Assembly (NCBI RefSeq): GCF_015351075.1
Contig: NZ_JADKRS010000001.1
Location: 620,001 to 684,000, forward strand
DNA length: 64,000 nt
Reading direction: 5' to 3'
From: Clavibacter sp. VKM Ac-2873
GTDB lineage: Bacteria > Actinomycetota > Actinomycetes > Actinomycetales > Microbacteriaceae
Shown here piece by piece: positions 1-10,016 of this stretch (position 1 is the stretch's first letter; the number at the start of each line of letters is the position of its first letter). The position numbers were made by a program, and so were the translations under genes. A model generated the notes under the pieces. It did no database searches. It worked only from the letters and a program-made list of their open reading frames with translations, and was not told the DNA's origin.

Positions 1-1543
1 TGGCGCTGCGCGAAGGCCAGGAGCTCGGGACCTCGGCGCTCAAAGAGGCGGCCTCCGCCGACGACTCCGGCGAGGAGCGTCAGCACGCCGATGCCGAGGC
101 CCACCACGAGCGACCAGAGCGGGTACGCGCCGCCGTGGACGAGGCCCATCCAGCCGAGCCAGACGGAGGGCAGCGCGAACACGACCGTGGCGAGGAATGT
201 GAGCGTGGGCACGGTGGATCCGCCGGCGCTCACGCTCTGCGGCGCGTGGAACGGGCTGTCCCCGGGGCGCGACGCGGGATAGGGGAATCGCGCCGAGAAG
301 AGCGACGACAGGCCGACGCCCGCGAGCAGGACCCCGCCGCTGACCCCGATGACGGAGGGGAGGACCGACGGGTCGCCGAAGCCGAGCGCGCTGAGCGGCG
401 CGCCGATCGCCACGAGCGGGATGCCGATGGCGAGCACGGGCACGAGGCGGCCGACGCGGTCCGCGACGCCGCGGATGCCCGACACGACGTGCAGCCACAC
501 CGCCGTGTGGTCGTGCGCGGTGTCGTTGTGCACGCTCCAGCCGAGGAAGAGCGCCATCACGGGCAGCGGCACCAGGGCGAGCACGTGCGCGTCGACGTCG
601 ACGATCACCAGCGGGATGAGGAGGACGAGCGGCAGCACCGGGATCAGGACGAGCGTGGCGCGGTAGCGCGGGTCGCGGATCCAGTAGGTGACGCTGCGCG
701 CGGCCACCGCACCCGCGGGCGAGGCGCCGAAGCGGGCGAACCAGCCGAGGCCGGTCTGCGCGCGGCCGCCTCCGGTGCGATCCGGCGCGGTGAGCGCCCA
801 CGGCACGACGCGGACCCAGAGGAGCGCGAGCAGCGCGGCCGAGGCGAGGGCCACCAGGAGCATGCCCGCCGCGCCGACCGCGTCGCCGGAGACGGCGGCA
901 GCGGGAGCGGCCCAGGCCGCGCCGAGCGGCGTCCAGGCGATCACGCCGAGCGCGCCGCTCACGGGGCGGAGGCCGTCGTCGAGGAGGTCCGCCTGGGCGA
1001 GGGCGATGACCGCGGGCACGAGCAGCACGGCGACGAGGCCCGCCGCGAGGCCGGTCGCCTCACGGGCCCGGCGCGTGCTGAGCAGCACGGACGCCAGGAC
1101 GGTGCTGATGCGGGCGACGAGCACGCACGTGACCACGGCGGCGCACGCGGCGACCACCGCGACGAGGGCGGTCAGCGGATCGCGGGCCCACGTGATCACC
1201 GTGGTGAGCGCCACGACGACGAGGACGACGCCCGGGACGCTGACGACGGCCGCCGCGCCGAGCGCCAGGGCGAGTCGGCGGTGCTCGATGCCGTAGAGGG
1301 CGAACCGCCGCGGGTCCATGGCGTCCTCGGTCCCGAGCACGAGCGGCACGACGAGCGATCCGAGGACGACGAGGGCGCCACCGGCGACGACGACGTCCCG
1401 CGCCGCGGCGACGTCGGCGTCGCGGAGTCCCGCCAGCGCGCCCACGGCGAGCACCGTGACGAGGATCCCGTAGACGCCCGCCGCGACGAGCCCGAGGACC
1501 TGCCAGGGACTGCGACGGAAGGCGTTGGCGAGGAGGGCGAGCC

Positions 1544-1568
<25 letters not shown>
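1..1568 (-). CDS. ABC exporter permease, partial at the left window edge
   Basis: Reading the minus strand from a GTG at 1568 gives 522 codons with no stop before the window edge, so the C-terminus is missing. The product is strongly hydrophobic with about a dozen predicted membrane segments (for example GLVAAGVYGILVTVLAVGAL near the N-terminus) and no soluble domain. The start overlaps the last 25 bases of the ATPase gene, so the two are translationally coupled and the protein is probably the membrane half of that exporter. Large Ala/Val/Leu-rich permeases of this sort are common in actinobacteria, usually with unknown cargo. Substrate cannot be named. Function is inferred from context and topology. 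Confidence 0.75.
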
Positions 1569-3502
<1,934 letters not shown>

Positions 3503-3508
3503 GGCCCC

Positions 3509-3514
3509 ACGTTA
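3509..3514 (-). promoter_or_regulatory. -10-like box TAACGT, leaderless start of the ABC ATPase
   Basis: TAACGT on the minus strand ends exactly six bases before the GTG at 3502. This places the predicted transcript start on the start codon and supports the long N-terminus. No clear -35 is seen. Confidence 0.55.
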
Positions 3515-3747
3515 GCAAGGCCGTCCTCCGTGCCCGATGCGCCGTCCTCGGAGGTCCCGCCGCCCGCCGCCGTCCAGGCCGGCGGAGGAGGCGGCAGCGC
3601 CGGGCCCTGGGCCCGCCCAGATCACGAAAGGGACACGAGCCCGCCCCTCGTCCCGCCCATTTCCCCACCTGCGGCCTACGATGGTCAAGGCATGACGGAG
3701 TGTCGAACAGGAAACCCGCGGGTGAAGTCCTGGCGAACTCCGGGCAT

Positions 3748-3771
3748 CCGAGTGCTGCCGGACGCACTCGG
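3748..3771 (+). promoter_or_regulatory. Perfect 8-bp hairpin in the leader of the nucleotidyltransferase operon
   Basis: CCGAGTGC at 3748-3755 pairs with GCACTCGG at 3764-3771 around an 8-base loop. It lies 24 bases before the start codon at 3796. It could be an operator or an RNA leader structure. Confidence 0.4.
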
Positions 3772-3795
3772 CACCCCGCATCGAACGGAGATCAC

Positions 3796-4488
3796 ATGAC
3801 GACGCAGGTAGTCATCCTGGCGGCAGGCATGGGCAGCCGTCTCGGGCGCAGCCTCCCCAAGCCCCTCACCGAGCTGAGCGACGGCCGCACGATCATGGCC
3901 CAGCAGTTCGACAACATCCGCTTCGGCCTCGGCGACGACGCCGAGGTCAGCATCGTCGTCGGCTACAAGCTCGACCACATCATCGACGCCTTCCCGGACG
4001 CCGACTACATCTACAACGAGCAGTACGACCAGACGAACACGTCGAAGAGCCTGCTCCGCGCCCTCCGCGCCTCGGGCCCCGGCGGCGTCCTCTGGATGAA
4101 CGGCGACGTCGTCTTCGACCCGATGATCCTCCGCCGCGCCGCCGCGATGATCACGCGCGACAGGTCCTTCGTCACCGTCAACACCTCGCGCGTGTCCGAC
4201 GAGGAGGTGAAGTACACGACCAGCTCGGAGGGCTTCATCCGCGAGCTGTCGAAGTCGGTGGAGGGGGGCCTCGGCGAGGCCGTCGGCATCAACTACGTCT
4301 CGAAGGCCGACAAGCCCGTCCTCATCCGCCAGCTGGCCCGCGTCGCCGATCAGGACTACTTCGAGCGTGGAATAGAGTTGGCCATCGAGCAGGACTCCCT
4401 GCTCGTCGAACCGGTAGACATCTCCGACCTGTACGCGGTCGAGGTCGACTTCGCGGAGGACCTCGAGAGGGCCAACCTCTTCGTCTAG
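3796..4488 (+). CDS. NTP-transferase (phosphocholine/polyol-phosphate cytidylyltransferase-like)
   Basis: A 230-residue protein opening with the sugar-nucleotide transferase signature VVILAAGMGSRLGRSLPKPL. This gives the N-terminal nucleotide-binding loop and catalytic Lys. MNGDVVFD supplies the metal-binding aspartate. The segment YNEQYDQTNTSKSLLRAL recalls the YxxTNNxxSL region of LicC-type cytidylyltransferases, which activate choline or polyol phosphates with CTP. It starts an operon with a polysaccharide exporter 12 bases downstream, so it probably makes the CDP- or NDP-activated head group of a wall polymer. GGAG eight bases before ATG supports the start. The exact substrate is not determinable from sequence. 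Confidence 0.82.
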   Translation: MTTQVVILAAGMGSRLGRSLPKPLTELSDGRTIMAQQFDNIRFGLGDDAEVSIVVGYKLDHIIDAFPDADYIYNEQYDQTNTSKSLLRALRASGPGGVLWMNGDVVFDPMILRRAAAMITRDRSFVTVNTSRVSDEEVKYTTSSEGFIRELSKSVEGGLGEAVGINYVSKADKPVLIRQLARVADQDYFERGIELAIEQDSLLVEPVDISDLYAVEVDFAEDLERANLFV

Positions 4489-4499
4489 ACCGCCCGGGG

Positions 4500-5324
4500 A
4501 TGCTGATGCAGAGGATCCCCGTCGTGCCCGATGCCGCCCGCCCCGGTCGCGCATCCCGCACCCCCGCTGCCCGGTACCGCAGGTCGCTCTGGCTCCTGAC
4601 GACCCGGGATCTCAAGGTCCGCTACTCCACGAGCGCGCTCGGCTGGTTCTGGTCGATCCTCGACCCGCTCGTCATGTCGGGCATCTACTGGTTCGTCTTC
4701 ACGGTCGTGTTCTCGCGCGACGTGGGCGAGGAGCCGTACATCGTCTTCCTCCTGTCGGCGCTGTTGCCGTGGATGTGGTTCACGGGCGCCACGAGCGACT
4801 TCACGAGGGCCTTCAGCTCCCAGGCCAAGCTCGTGCGCTCCACGCGGATCCCCCGGAGCATCTGGGTGCTGCGGCTCGTGCTCGCGAAGGGGTTCGAGTT
4901 CGTGGCGAGCCTCCCCGTGCTGGCCGTCTTCGCGATCGTCGCGGGTGCCCGCCTCGACGTCCACGTGCTGCTGTTCCCGCTCGCCGTGCTCATCCAGGCG
5001 GCGCTGCTCCTCGGCATCGGGCTGATCATCTCGCCGCTGGTGGTCTTCTTCCGCGATCTCGAGCGCGCCGTGAAGCTCGTGCTGCGCTTCCTCTTCTACG
5101 CCTCCCCCATCGTCTACTCGTCGCGCGACCTGCCCGACGACCTGCGCACCTGGGCCGCGCTCAACCCCCTCACCGGCGTCTTCGGCCTCTACCGGGCGGC
5201 CTTCTTCCCCTCCGAGCTCGACTGGTACGCGGTCGGGGTGAGCGCGGCCGTCTCGGCGGCGCTGGTCCTCGTCGGCGCGCTCGTCTTCCGCCGCTCGCTG
5301 CCTGCCGTGCTGAAGGAGATCTGA
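4500..5324 (+). CDS. ABC-2 polysaccharide/teichoic acid export permease (Wzm/TagG-like)
   Basis: A 274-residue integral membrane protein with six predicted helices. It carries the typical N-terminal amphipathic region of the TagG/Wzm family, LLTTRDLKVRYSTSALGWFWSILDP (about residues 32-56). In this family the permease dimer extrudes an undecaprenyl-linked polysaccharide or teichoic acid across the membrane. It begins 12 bases after the nucleotidyltransferase and its stop overlaps the ATPase start (TGATG), indicating one operon. ATGs at 4500 and 4506 are both possible starts. Confidence 0.9.
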   Translation: MLMQRIPVVPDAARPGRASRTPAARYRRSLWLLTTRDLKVRYSTSALGWFWSILDPLVMSGIYWFVFTVVFSRDVGEEPYIVFLLSALLPWMWFTGATSDFTRAFSSQAKLVRSTRIPRSIWVLRLVLAKGFEFVASLPVLAVFAIVAGARLDVHVLLFPLAVLIQAALLLGIGLIISPLVVFFRDLERAVKLVLRFLFYASPIVYSSRDLPDDLRTWAALNPLTGVFGLYRAAFFPSELDWYAVGVSAAVSAALVLVGALVFRRSLPAVLKEI

Positions 5325-6103
5325 TGGACCCGTCGCACCCGTCGCCGGACCCGCGCACCGTCCTCGCCGTCGAGGACGCCGGCATCCGGTTCCGCCGCAA
5401 TCGCAAGGCCAGACGGAGCTTCAAGGACCTGTTCGCGGGATCCGCACGACGCGCCCGTCCCGGCGAGTTCTGGGCGCTGCGCCACGTCTCCTTCGAGGTG
5501 CGCCAGGGCGAGGCGATCGGCGTGGTCGGACGCAACGGCCAGGGCAAGTCGACGCTGCTCAAGCTCGTCGCCGAGGTGCTCATCCCCGACGAGGGGTCGA
5601 TCGGCGTCCACGCGGGCGTCGCCCCGCTCATCGAGATCACGGGCGGGTTCGTCAACGACCTCACGGTGCGCGACAACATCTACCTCACAGCAGGTCTCCA
5701 CGGCATGTCCAAGGCCGACATCGATGCGGCATTCGACGAGATCATCGCCTTCGCCGAGATCCCCGACTTCGTCGACACCCCGTACAAGCACCTCTCGAGC
5801 GGCATGAAGGTGCGCATCGCGTTCGCCGTGATCTCGCGACTCGACGAACCGGTGCTCCTCGTGGACGAGGTCCTCGCCGTGGGCGACCGGGCGTTCCGGG
5901 AGAAGTGCTACCACCGGATCGAGGAGATGCTCGCGGAGGGACGCACGCTCTTCTTCGTCTCGCACAACGAGCGCGACCTCCGCCGCTTCTGCACGCGAGG
6001 GCTGTACCTCGACACGGGCGCCCTCGTGCTCGACGGACCCATCGACCATGTGCTGGACGCGTACAACGCCGACCACGCCCCGCCGGCCCCGACCGGCGCC
6101 TAG
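5324..6103 (+). CDS. ABC polysaccharide export ATPase (Wzt/TagH-like), no C-terminal sugar-binding domain
   Basis: A 259-residue ATPase with Walker A GRNGQGKSTLLKLVAE (about residue 70), signature YKHLSSGMKVRIAFAV, Walker B VLLVDEVLAVGD and the switch region FFVSHNERDLRRFC. The motif VAPLIEITGGFVNDLTVRDNIYL is diagnostic of the Wzt/TagH/KpsT export group. The protein stops about 20 residues after the core. It therefore lacks the C-terminal domain that recognises capped O-antigen chains in longer Wzt proteins and resembles the minimal TagH/KpsT class. It forms the exporter with the overlapping permease. Confidence 0.92.
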   Translation: MDPSHPSPDPRTVLAVEDAGIRFRRNRKARRSFKDLFAGSARRARPGEFWALRHVSFEVRQGEAIGVVGRNGQGKSTLLKLVAEVLIPDEGSIGVHAGVAPLIEITGGFVNDLTVRDNIYLTAGLHGMSKADIDAAFDEIIAFAEIPDFVDTPYKHLSSGMKVRIAFAVISRLDEPVLLVDEVLAVGDRAFREKCYHRIEEMLAEGRTLFFVSHNERDLRRFCTRGLYLDTGALVLDGPIDHVLDAYNADHAPPAPTGA

Positions 6104-6175
6104 CCCCCGGCTCTCCCCTCCTCCCCAACCCCGCCCTTCCACAGGCCGACGACCGCGCACGTCGCACGCCACCCC

Positions 6176-6181
6176 TACCGT
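6176..6181 (+). promoter_or_regulatory. -10-like box TACCGT, leaderless start of the 103-residue gene
   Basis: TACCGT followed by exactly six bases and the ATG at 6188. No Shine-Dalgarno sequence lies in between. Confidence 0.5.
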
Positions 6182-6187
6182 GCACGC

Positions 6188-6499
6188 ATGCTGCGACCGG
6201 TCCCGCCCCTGCCCATCCATCCCGATCCCGAGCCCGCGTACCGCGTGCCCTGGCACTTCGACCGCACGCTGGAGAGGCCGCGCTTCGCGCTGGTCAACGT
6301 CGGCGACGAGGTGCTGCACGCCATCTCGCTGCACCTGCTCGGTTCCGGCACGATGCTGTCGCGCGCACCCGTCACCGTGCGCCCCGGGGAGCGCCTCTCC
6401 ACCACCATCCGCGGGGACGACCTGGCGCTCGACACGATCCTCGTGGTGCGCTGGTTCCGGCCGGACGGAGGCGAGTACCTGTGGCGGGTCAGCTTCTGA
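6188..6499 (+). CDS. Conserved-looking hypothetical protein, 103 residues
   Basis: A small soluble protein with no signal peptide. The sequence alternates as in an all-beta fold (RFALVNVGDEVLHAISLHLLGSGTMLSRAPVTVRPGERLSTTIRG), like a single immunoglobulin-like domain. Residue composition and codon use look real. A leaderless promoter box lies six bases upstream. Its 3' end overlaps the convergent XRE regulator gene by 11 bases. I do not recognise the family. It sits between two blocks of the polymer locus but nothing links it to that pathway. Confidence 0.6.
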   Translation: MLRPVPPLPIHPDPEPAYRVPWHFDRTLERPRFALVNVGDEVLHAISLHLLGSGTMLSRAPVTVRPGERLSTTIRGDDLALDTILVVRWFRPDGGEYLWRVSF

Positions 6500-6812
6500 C
6501 GGGCGTGGTGCCGCGGCGGTCGCGCTCGCGCTCGAGGCGGATCAGCTCGGCGGGCGAGTCCCCGTCGTCCTGCGGCAGCATGTCGGCCGTGAGGCCCGTC
6601 ACGAGCAGCCCCGCATCCACGTCGAGACCGCTCGCGATCTTGATGATGTTGCGCAGGCTCGGGTTCCGCTGGCCACGTTCGATCTTGCCGAGCGCGGTCC
6701 AGTGGATGCCGGAGAGCTCCGCGAGCGTCTCCTGGCTGATGCCGATGCGCTGACGCTGCTCGCGCACTCGGGAGCCGAACTCGGCGGCGGCGTCGGAGAC
6801 GGTGGTGACCAT
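6489..6812 (-). CDS. XRE-family HTH transcriptional regulator
   Basis: A 107-residue protein with a Cro/C1-type helix-turn-helix at about residues 12-67: FGSRVREQRQRIGISQETLAELSGIHWTALGKIERGQRNPSLRNIIKIASGLDV. A short charged tail follows, with no effector domain. TAAGCA lies six bases upstream of the ATG, a looser match to the leaderless pattern. It is convergent with the 103-residue gene and divergent from the 249-residue gene. The intergenic region 6813-6966 could hold its operator. Target genes are unknown. Confidence 0.88.
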   Translation of the reverse strand: MVTTVSDAAAEFGSRVREQRQRIGISQETLAELSGIHWTALGKIERGQRNPSLRNIIKIASGLDVDAGLLVTGLTADMLPQDDGDSPAELIRLERERDRRGTTPVRS

Positions 6813-6818
6813 GGCACA

Positions 6819-6824
6819 TGCTTA
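6819..6824 (-). promoter_or_regulatory. -10-like box TAAGCA upstream of the XRE regulator
   Basis: TAAGCA on the minus strand ends six bases before the ATG at 6812. It lacks the final T of the consensus, so it is weaker than the other leaderless candidates. Confidence 0.3.
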
Positions 6825-6954
6825 TCCGCCACATGGAGGAATGACCAGAGCGCCGAAGCCCCATGCGCTTGTGCCCGTACCTGTGCGGATAGGTCGCGCT
6901 CGTGCCGCGCCGTCCGCTGGACGACGAGGGGACGAACGGCACAGGCGTCGCGCG

Positions 6955-6960
6955 TAGGCT
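6955..6960 (+). promoter_or_regulatory. -10-like box TAGGCT, leaderless start of the 249-residue gene
   Basis: TAGGCT followed by exactly six bases and the ATG at 6967. Confidence 0.5.
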
Positions 6961-6966
6961 CGGAGC

Positions 6967-7716
6967 ATGAAGGACGCCTCCGAGCTCGACCCGACCGTGG
7001 CCACCGGCATCGATCGTCTCCTGTCCGTGCAGCGCCCCGTCGTGCTCGCACACATCCGGTCCATCCGCGCCCGCCACCCGGAGGCGTCCCCCGACCGCAT
7101 CATCGCCATCCTCGAGAAGCGCTTCCTCGCCGCCGTCACCGCGGGGGGAGCCGCTGTCGGAGCGAGCGCCGTCATCCCCGGCGTCGGCACCGGCGTGTCC
7201 CTCGCGCTCACGGGCGTGGAGACCGCCGGCTTCCTCGAGGCGAGCGCCCTGTTCGCGCAGTCGATCACCGAGGTGCACGGCATCACCGTCGAGGATCCGG
7301 CCCGTGCCCGCGCCCTCGTCATGACGATGATGCTCGGCGCCCCGGGCGCGCAGGTCATCCAGCAGTTCACGGGGCAGTTCTCGGGACAGCCCGTCGACCG
7401 GAATGCCAACTGGGGCCGCGCCATCACGTCGGGCCTGCCGTCGTTCGCCATCGGGCCGATCGCCGACCGCATCAAGCGCGCCTTCATCAAGCGCTTCGTG
7501 GTGAACCAGAGCGCGAGCGCCATCGGCCGGGCGGTCCCGTTCGGCATCGGCGCGGTCATCGGCGGCGCCGGGAACCGCATGCTGGGCGGCAAGATCGTCG
7601 CCAGCAGCCGTCAGGCCTTCGGGCCCGCCCCCGCCGGGTTCCCCGACGAGCTGGCGGTGCCGACGCGGAAGCCGCGCGTGATCCGCGTCGCGGAGAAGAA
7701 GGCCGCCAAGGGCTGA
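6967..7716 (+). CDS. Hypothetical protein with Gly/Ala-rich membrane-associating segments (EcsC-like character)
   Basis: A 249-residue protein without signal peptide. After a helical N-terminus (~60 residues) comes a Gly/Ala/Val-rich hydrophobic stretch, FLAAVTAGGAAVGASAVIPGVGTGVSLALTG (about residues 55-85). A second lies near residues 195-210 (PFGIGAVIGGAGNRMLGG), and the tail is basic (RKPRVIRVAEKKAAKG). This layout resembles EcsC-like membrane-associated proteins, but I cannot assign it firmly. A leaderless promoter box precedes the ATG. It is convergent with the following gene across a 40-base gap and lies inside the polymer locus without an obvious link to it. Confidence 0.6.
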   Translation: MKDASELDPTVATGIDRLLSVQRPVVLAHIRSIRARHPEASPDRIIAILEKRFLAAVTAGGAAVGASAVIPGVGTGVSLALTGVETAGFLEASALFAQSITEVHGITVEDPARARALVMTMMLGAPGAQVIQQFTGQFSGQPVDRNANWGRAITSGLPSFAIGPIADRIKRAFIKRFVVNQSASAIGRAVPFGIGAVIGGAGNRMLGGKIVASSRQAFGPAPAGFPDELAVPTRKPRVIRVAEKKAAKG

Positions 7717-7756
7717 GCGCCTTCCCCGCGCGACGGGACCTCCCGCCGTCCCGCGC

Positions 7757-9043
7757 TCAGGCCTCTTCGTCCTCGTCGTCGACCTGGTCGTCCGATGTCG
7801 GGCTGTCTGCGCCGTCACGCGCGTGGAGCGCCGCGTGGCGCTCCCACTCCCCCATGAGGCGCTCGATCGCCCCGTGGAAGCGCGCCGTCGCCGCACCGGG
7901 CGCGGCGTCGCCGAAGTAGTGGCGGACCCACGCCGCCAGCCGCCGATCCGCGGCCGCATCGTGCTGCAGCGCGTCCAGCCGCGTGACGATGTCGCGCGCG
8001 TCCTCCACGGTCAGCCACTCGCAGTCGGACAGGTAGCCGTCGGTGTCGATCTGCGCCTCGGGCCGCACGGGCCGCGTCACCAGGAGCGGACGCCCCGCGG
8101 CGAGGCGGTCGTAGACCATCGCCGAGATGTCGACGATGGCGAGGTCGGCCGCGGACAGCTGCCAGGCGAGCTCGCTCGAGCGGTCGACGACGTGCTGCGC
8201 CGACGGATCCTGCGCGTTCGCCCGCTCGAGCATCGCCGCGATCTCGCGGTTCGCGCGCGCGTACGCGGGATCGACGACGCCCGAACGCGGATGGGGCCGG
8301 TAGACCACGCGATGCCGCCCCGTGGCGAGGAGATCGCGGACGAGCGGCACCCCGTGCGAGGCGATCGACCCGTAGGCGGCGGCGGCGCGGTCGCCCTCCC
8401 AGGTGGGCGCGTACAGCACGACCGTGCGGTCGTCCGGCGCGTAGGGCAGGTCGCCGGAGTAGTGGTCCGCCTGCGGCCGGCCGATGGGGATGGCACGGCG
8501 ATCGAGGTCGTAGTCCCAGAGGACCTTGCCGAGCCGGGCGCGCGCCGCGTCCCCGGCGATGAGGCTGTAGTCGTAGGCCTTGAACTGGTTGGTCGTCATG
8601 TACATCTTGTCGGACTCGCCGTGGTTGACGAAGACGTGCCAGCGGCGCCCGTACCGCATCATCTGGAAGTTCCGCGTGTTCTGGTTGACGTAGAGGACGA
8701 TGCGGATGTCCTGCTCCGCGACGACCCGCTCGAGGTCCGCGACGCGGCGCACGTACTCCACGGGGAGGGGGCTCTCGTCGAGGAGCGCGTTCGCGCCGCT
8801 CGGGTGGCGGCTCAGGATCACGACCGGGTGCGTGCGCGCCAGCTCGACGAGCGGCCGGTACCACTGCCGGATCTGGTACATGTTCACGGCCGAGTCCGCG
8901 AAGTACACGGCGATGCGGTACGCGCCCCGCGGTGACGGCGTACGGAGTGCGAGCTTGCGCTGCAGGGTCCCGCGCGCACGGCGCTGATGGACCAGCGAGC
9001 GGACAGCGCGCGCGCCGAGGCGAGCGTCGTTCAGGAGACCCAT
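7757..9043 (-). CDS. CDP-glycerol glycerophosphotransferase-like protein (TagB/TagF family)
   Basis: A 428-residue protein with the two-lobed TagF-like layout. An N-terminal Rossmann-like half holds RIAVYFADSAVNMYQIRQWYRPL and VFVNHGESDKMYMTTNQFKAYDY. The C-terminal GT-B half holds VVLYAPTWEGDR, VVYRPHPRSGVVD and SAADLAIVDISAMVYDRLAAGRPLLVTRP. HGESDK and YRPHP match the family's catalytic and phosphate-binding His motifs. These enzymes move glycerol- or ribitol-phosphate from CDP-polyol onto a growing teichoic acid. The C-terminal tail is acidic and probably disordered. TACGGT lies six bases before the ATG, suggesting a separate leaderless transcript. Confidence 0.85.
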   Translation of the reverse strand: MGLLNDARLGARAVRSLVHQRRARGTLQRKLALRTPSPRGAYRIAVYFADSAVNMYQIRQWYRPLVELARTHPVVILSRHPSGANALLDESPLPVEYVRRVADLERVVAEQDIRIVLYVNQNTRNFQMMRYGRRWHVFVNHGESDKMYMTTNQFKAYDYSLIAGDAARARLGKVLWDYDLDRRAIPIGRPQADHYSGDLPYAPDDRTVVLYAPTWEGDRAAAAYGSIASHGVPLVRDLLATGRHRVVYRPHPRSGVVDPAYARANREIAAMLERANAQDPSAQHVVDRSSELAWQLSAADLAIVDISAMVYDRLAAGRPLLVTRPVRPEAQIDTDGYLSDCEWLTVEDARDIVTRLDALQHDAAADRRLAAWVRHYFGDAAPGAATARFHGAIERLMGEWERHAALHARDGADSPTSDDQVDDEDEEA

Positions 9044-9049
9044 GCATCC

Positions 9050-9055
9050 ACCGTA
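9050..9055 (-). promoter_or_regulatory. -10-like box TACGGT, leaderless start of the TagF-like gene
   Basis: TACGGT on the minus strand, then six bases, then the ATG at 9043. Confidence 0.5.
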
Positions 9056-9140
9056 GCCAGCGCTCCGGGCACCTCCGGACGAGCCCCGGGCGGGGGCGCG
9101 GAACGGTGTGCGATCGTGACCGGGCGGGAGCGGATCACGA

Positions 9141-10016
9141 TCAGATGACGGGCGGCCTCCCCGCGCGTGCCATGCGGACGACGGTGCTCCACGACATCGG
9201 GCGACGCGGCCCGGGCGACGTCGTCCACCCCTCGCACCAGCCGCGCAGCCAGGTGCCGAGCCCGTCGCGGTCCCGGGCGCTGCGGATCAGCTGCACGGCG
9301 GTCCACGACCCGACGTACACGGGGATGAGCGGCAGCGGCAGGTTCCGGCGTGCGAGCCACACCCGGTTGCGCGCGGTGAGGCGGTGGTACTCCGCGTGCC
9401 GTGTGGGCGCGACGGCGGGGTGGTGCGCGACGAGGTCCCCCGCGTACCAGGCGCGGTGGCCCTGGTCCCAGATCCGCCAGGCCAGCTCGATCCCCTCGTG
9501 GGCGTAGAAGAACTCCCCCGCCCAGCCGCCGGCGGACTCGAACGCGTCGCGGCGGACCACGACGGCGCCCTCCAGCACGGACATGACCGGGCTCGAGCGC
9601 ACGGGATCGCCCTTGCGGATGCGGGGGATCCAGCGTCGCGGCGTGGCAGCGCCGGTGGGGTCGATGATCCGCGGCTGGATGAGCGCGATGTCGGCGGTGC
9701 CGCGCATCAGCTCCAGGCAGTCCACGAGGAAGTCCGCGCTGGGCACGGTCTCGTCGTCGTCGAGGAAGAACAGCGTCTCCCCGGTGACGAACGGGACGCC
9801 CGCATTGCGGCCGGCGGGGATGCCGAGGTTCTCCACGAGGTGCAGTCCCCGTACGCCGTCGGGGAGGCCCTCCGGATCCCAGCCGTTGCCGACCACGACG
9901 ACGTCGAGCGCGACGGCCCGCTGACGCAGCACCGATGCGAGCGACGCCGCCAGACCCTCCGGCCGACGCCCCTGGCTGAGGACGACGACGCCGACGCGCG
10001 GGACGGCGTCCGTCAC
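9141..10016 (-). CDS. Family 2 glycosyltransferase
   Basis: A 291-residue GT-A enzyme. It opens with VGVVVLSQGRRPEGLAASLASVL and has the metal-binding motif TLFFLDDDETVP (about residues 80-92). ENLGIPAGRNAG is a typical GT2 nucleotide-sugar contact. GWAGEFFYAHEGIELAWRIWDQG supplies the acceptor-site ED-like region. There are no clear membrane segments, so it is cytoplasmic or peripheral. I chose the GTG at 10016 because it overlaps the upstream gene's stop (GTGA). It is the last gene of a three-gene operon with a CDP-alcohol transferase and another GT2. The sugar donor is unknown. Confidence 0.87.
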   Translation of the reverse strand: MTDAVPRVGVVVLSQGRRPEGLAASLASVLRQRAVALDVVVVGNGWDPEGLPDGVRGLHLVENLGIPAGRNAGVPFVTGETLFFLDDDETVPSADFLVDCLELMRGTADIALIQPRIIDPTGAATPRRWIPRIRKGDPVRSSPVMSVLEGAVVVRRDAFESAGGWAGEFFYAHEGIELAWRIWDQGHRAWYAGDLVAHHPAVAPTRHAEYHRLTARNRVWLARRNLPLPLIPVYVGSWTAVQLIRSARDRDGLGTWLRGWCEGWTTSPGPRRPMSWSTVVRMARAGRPPVI

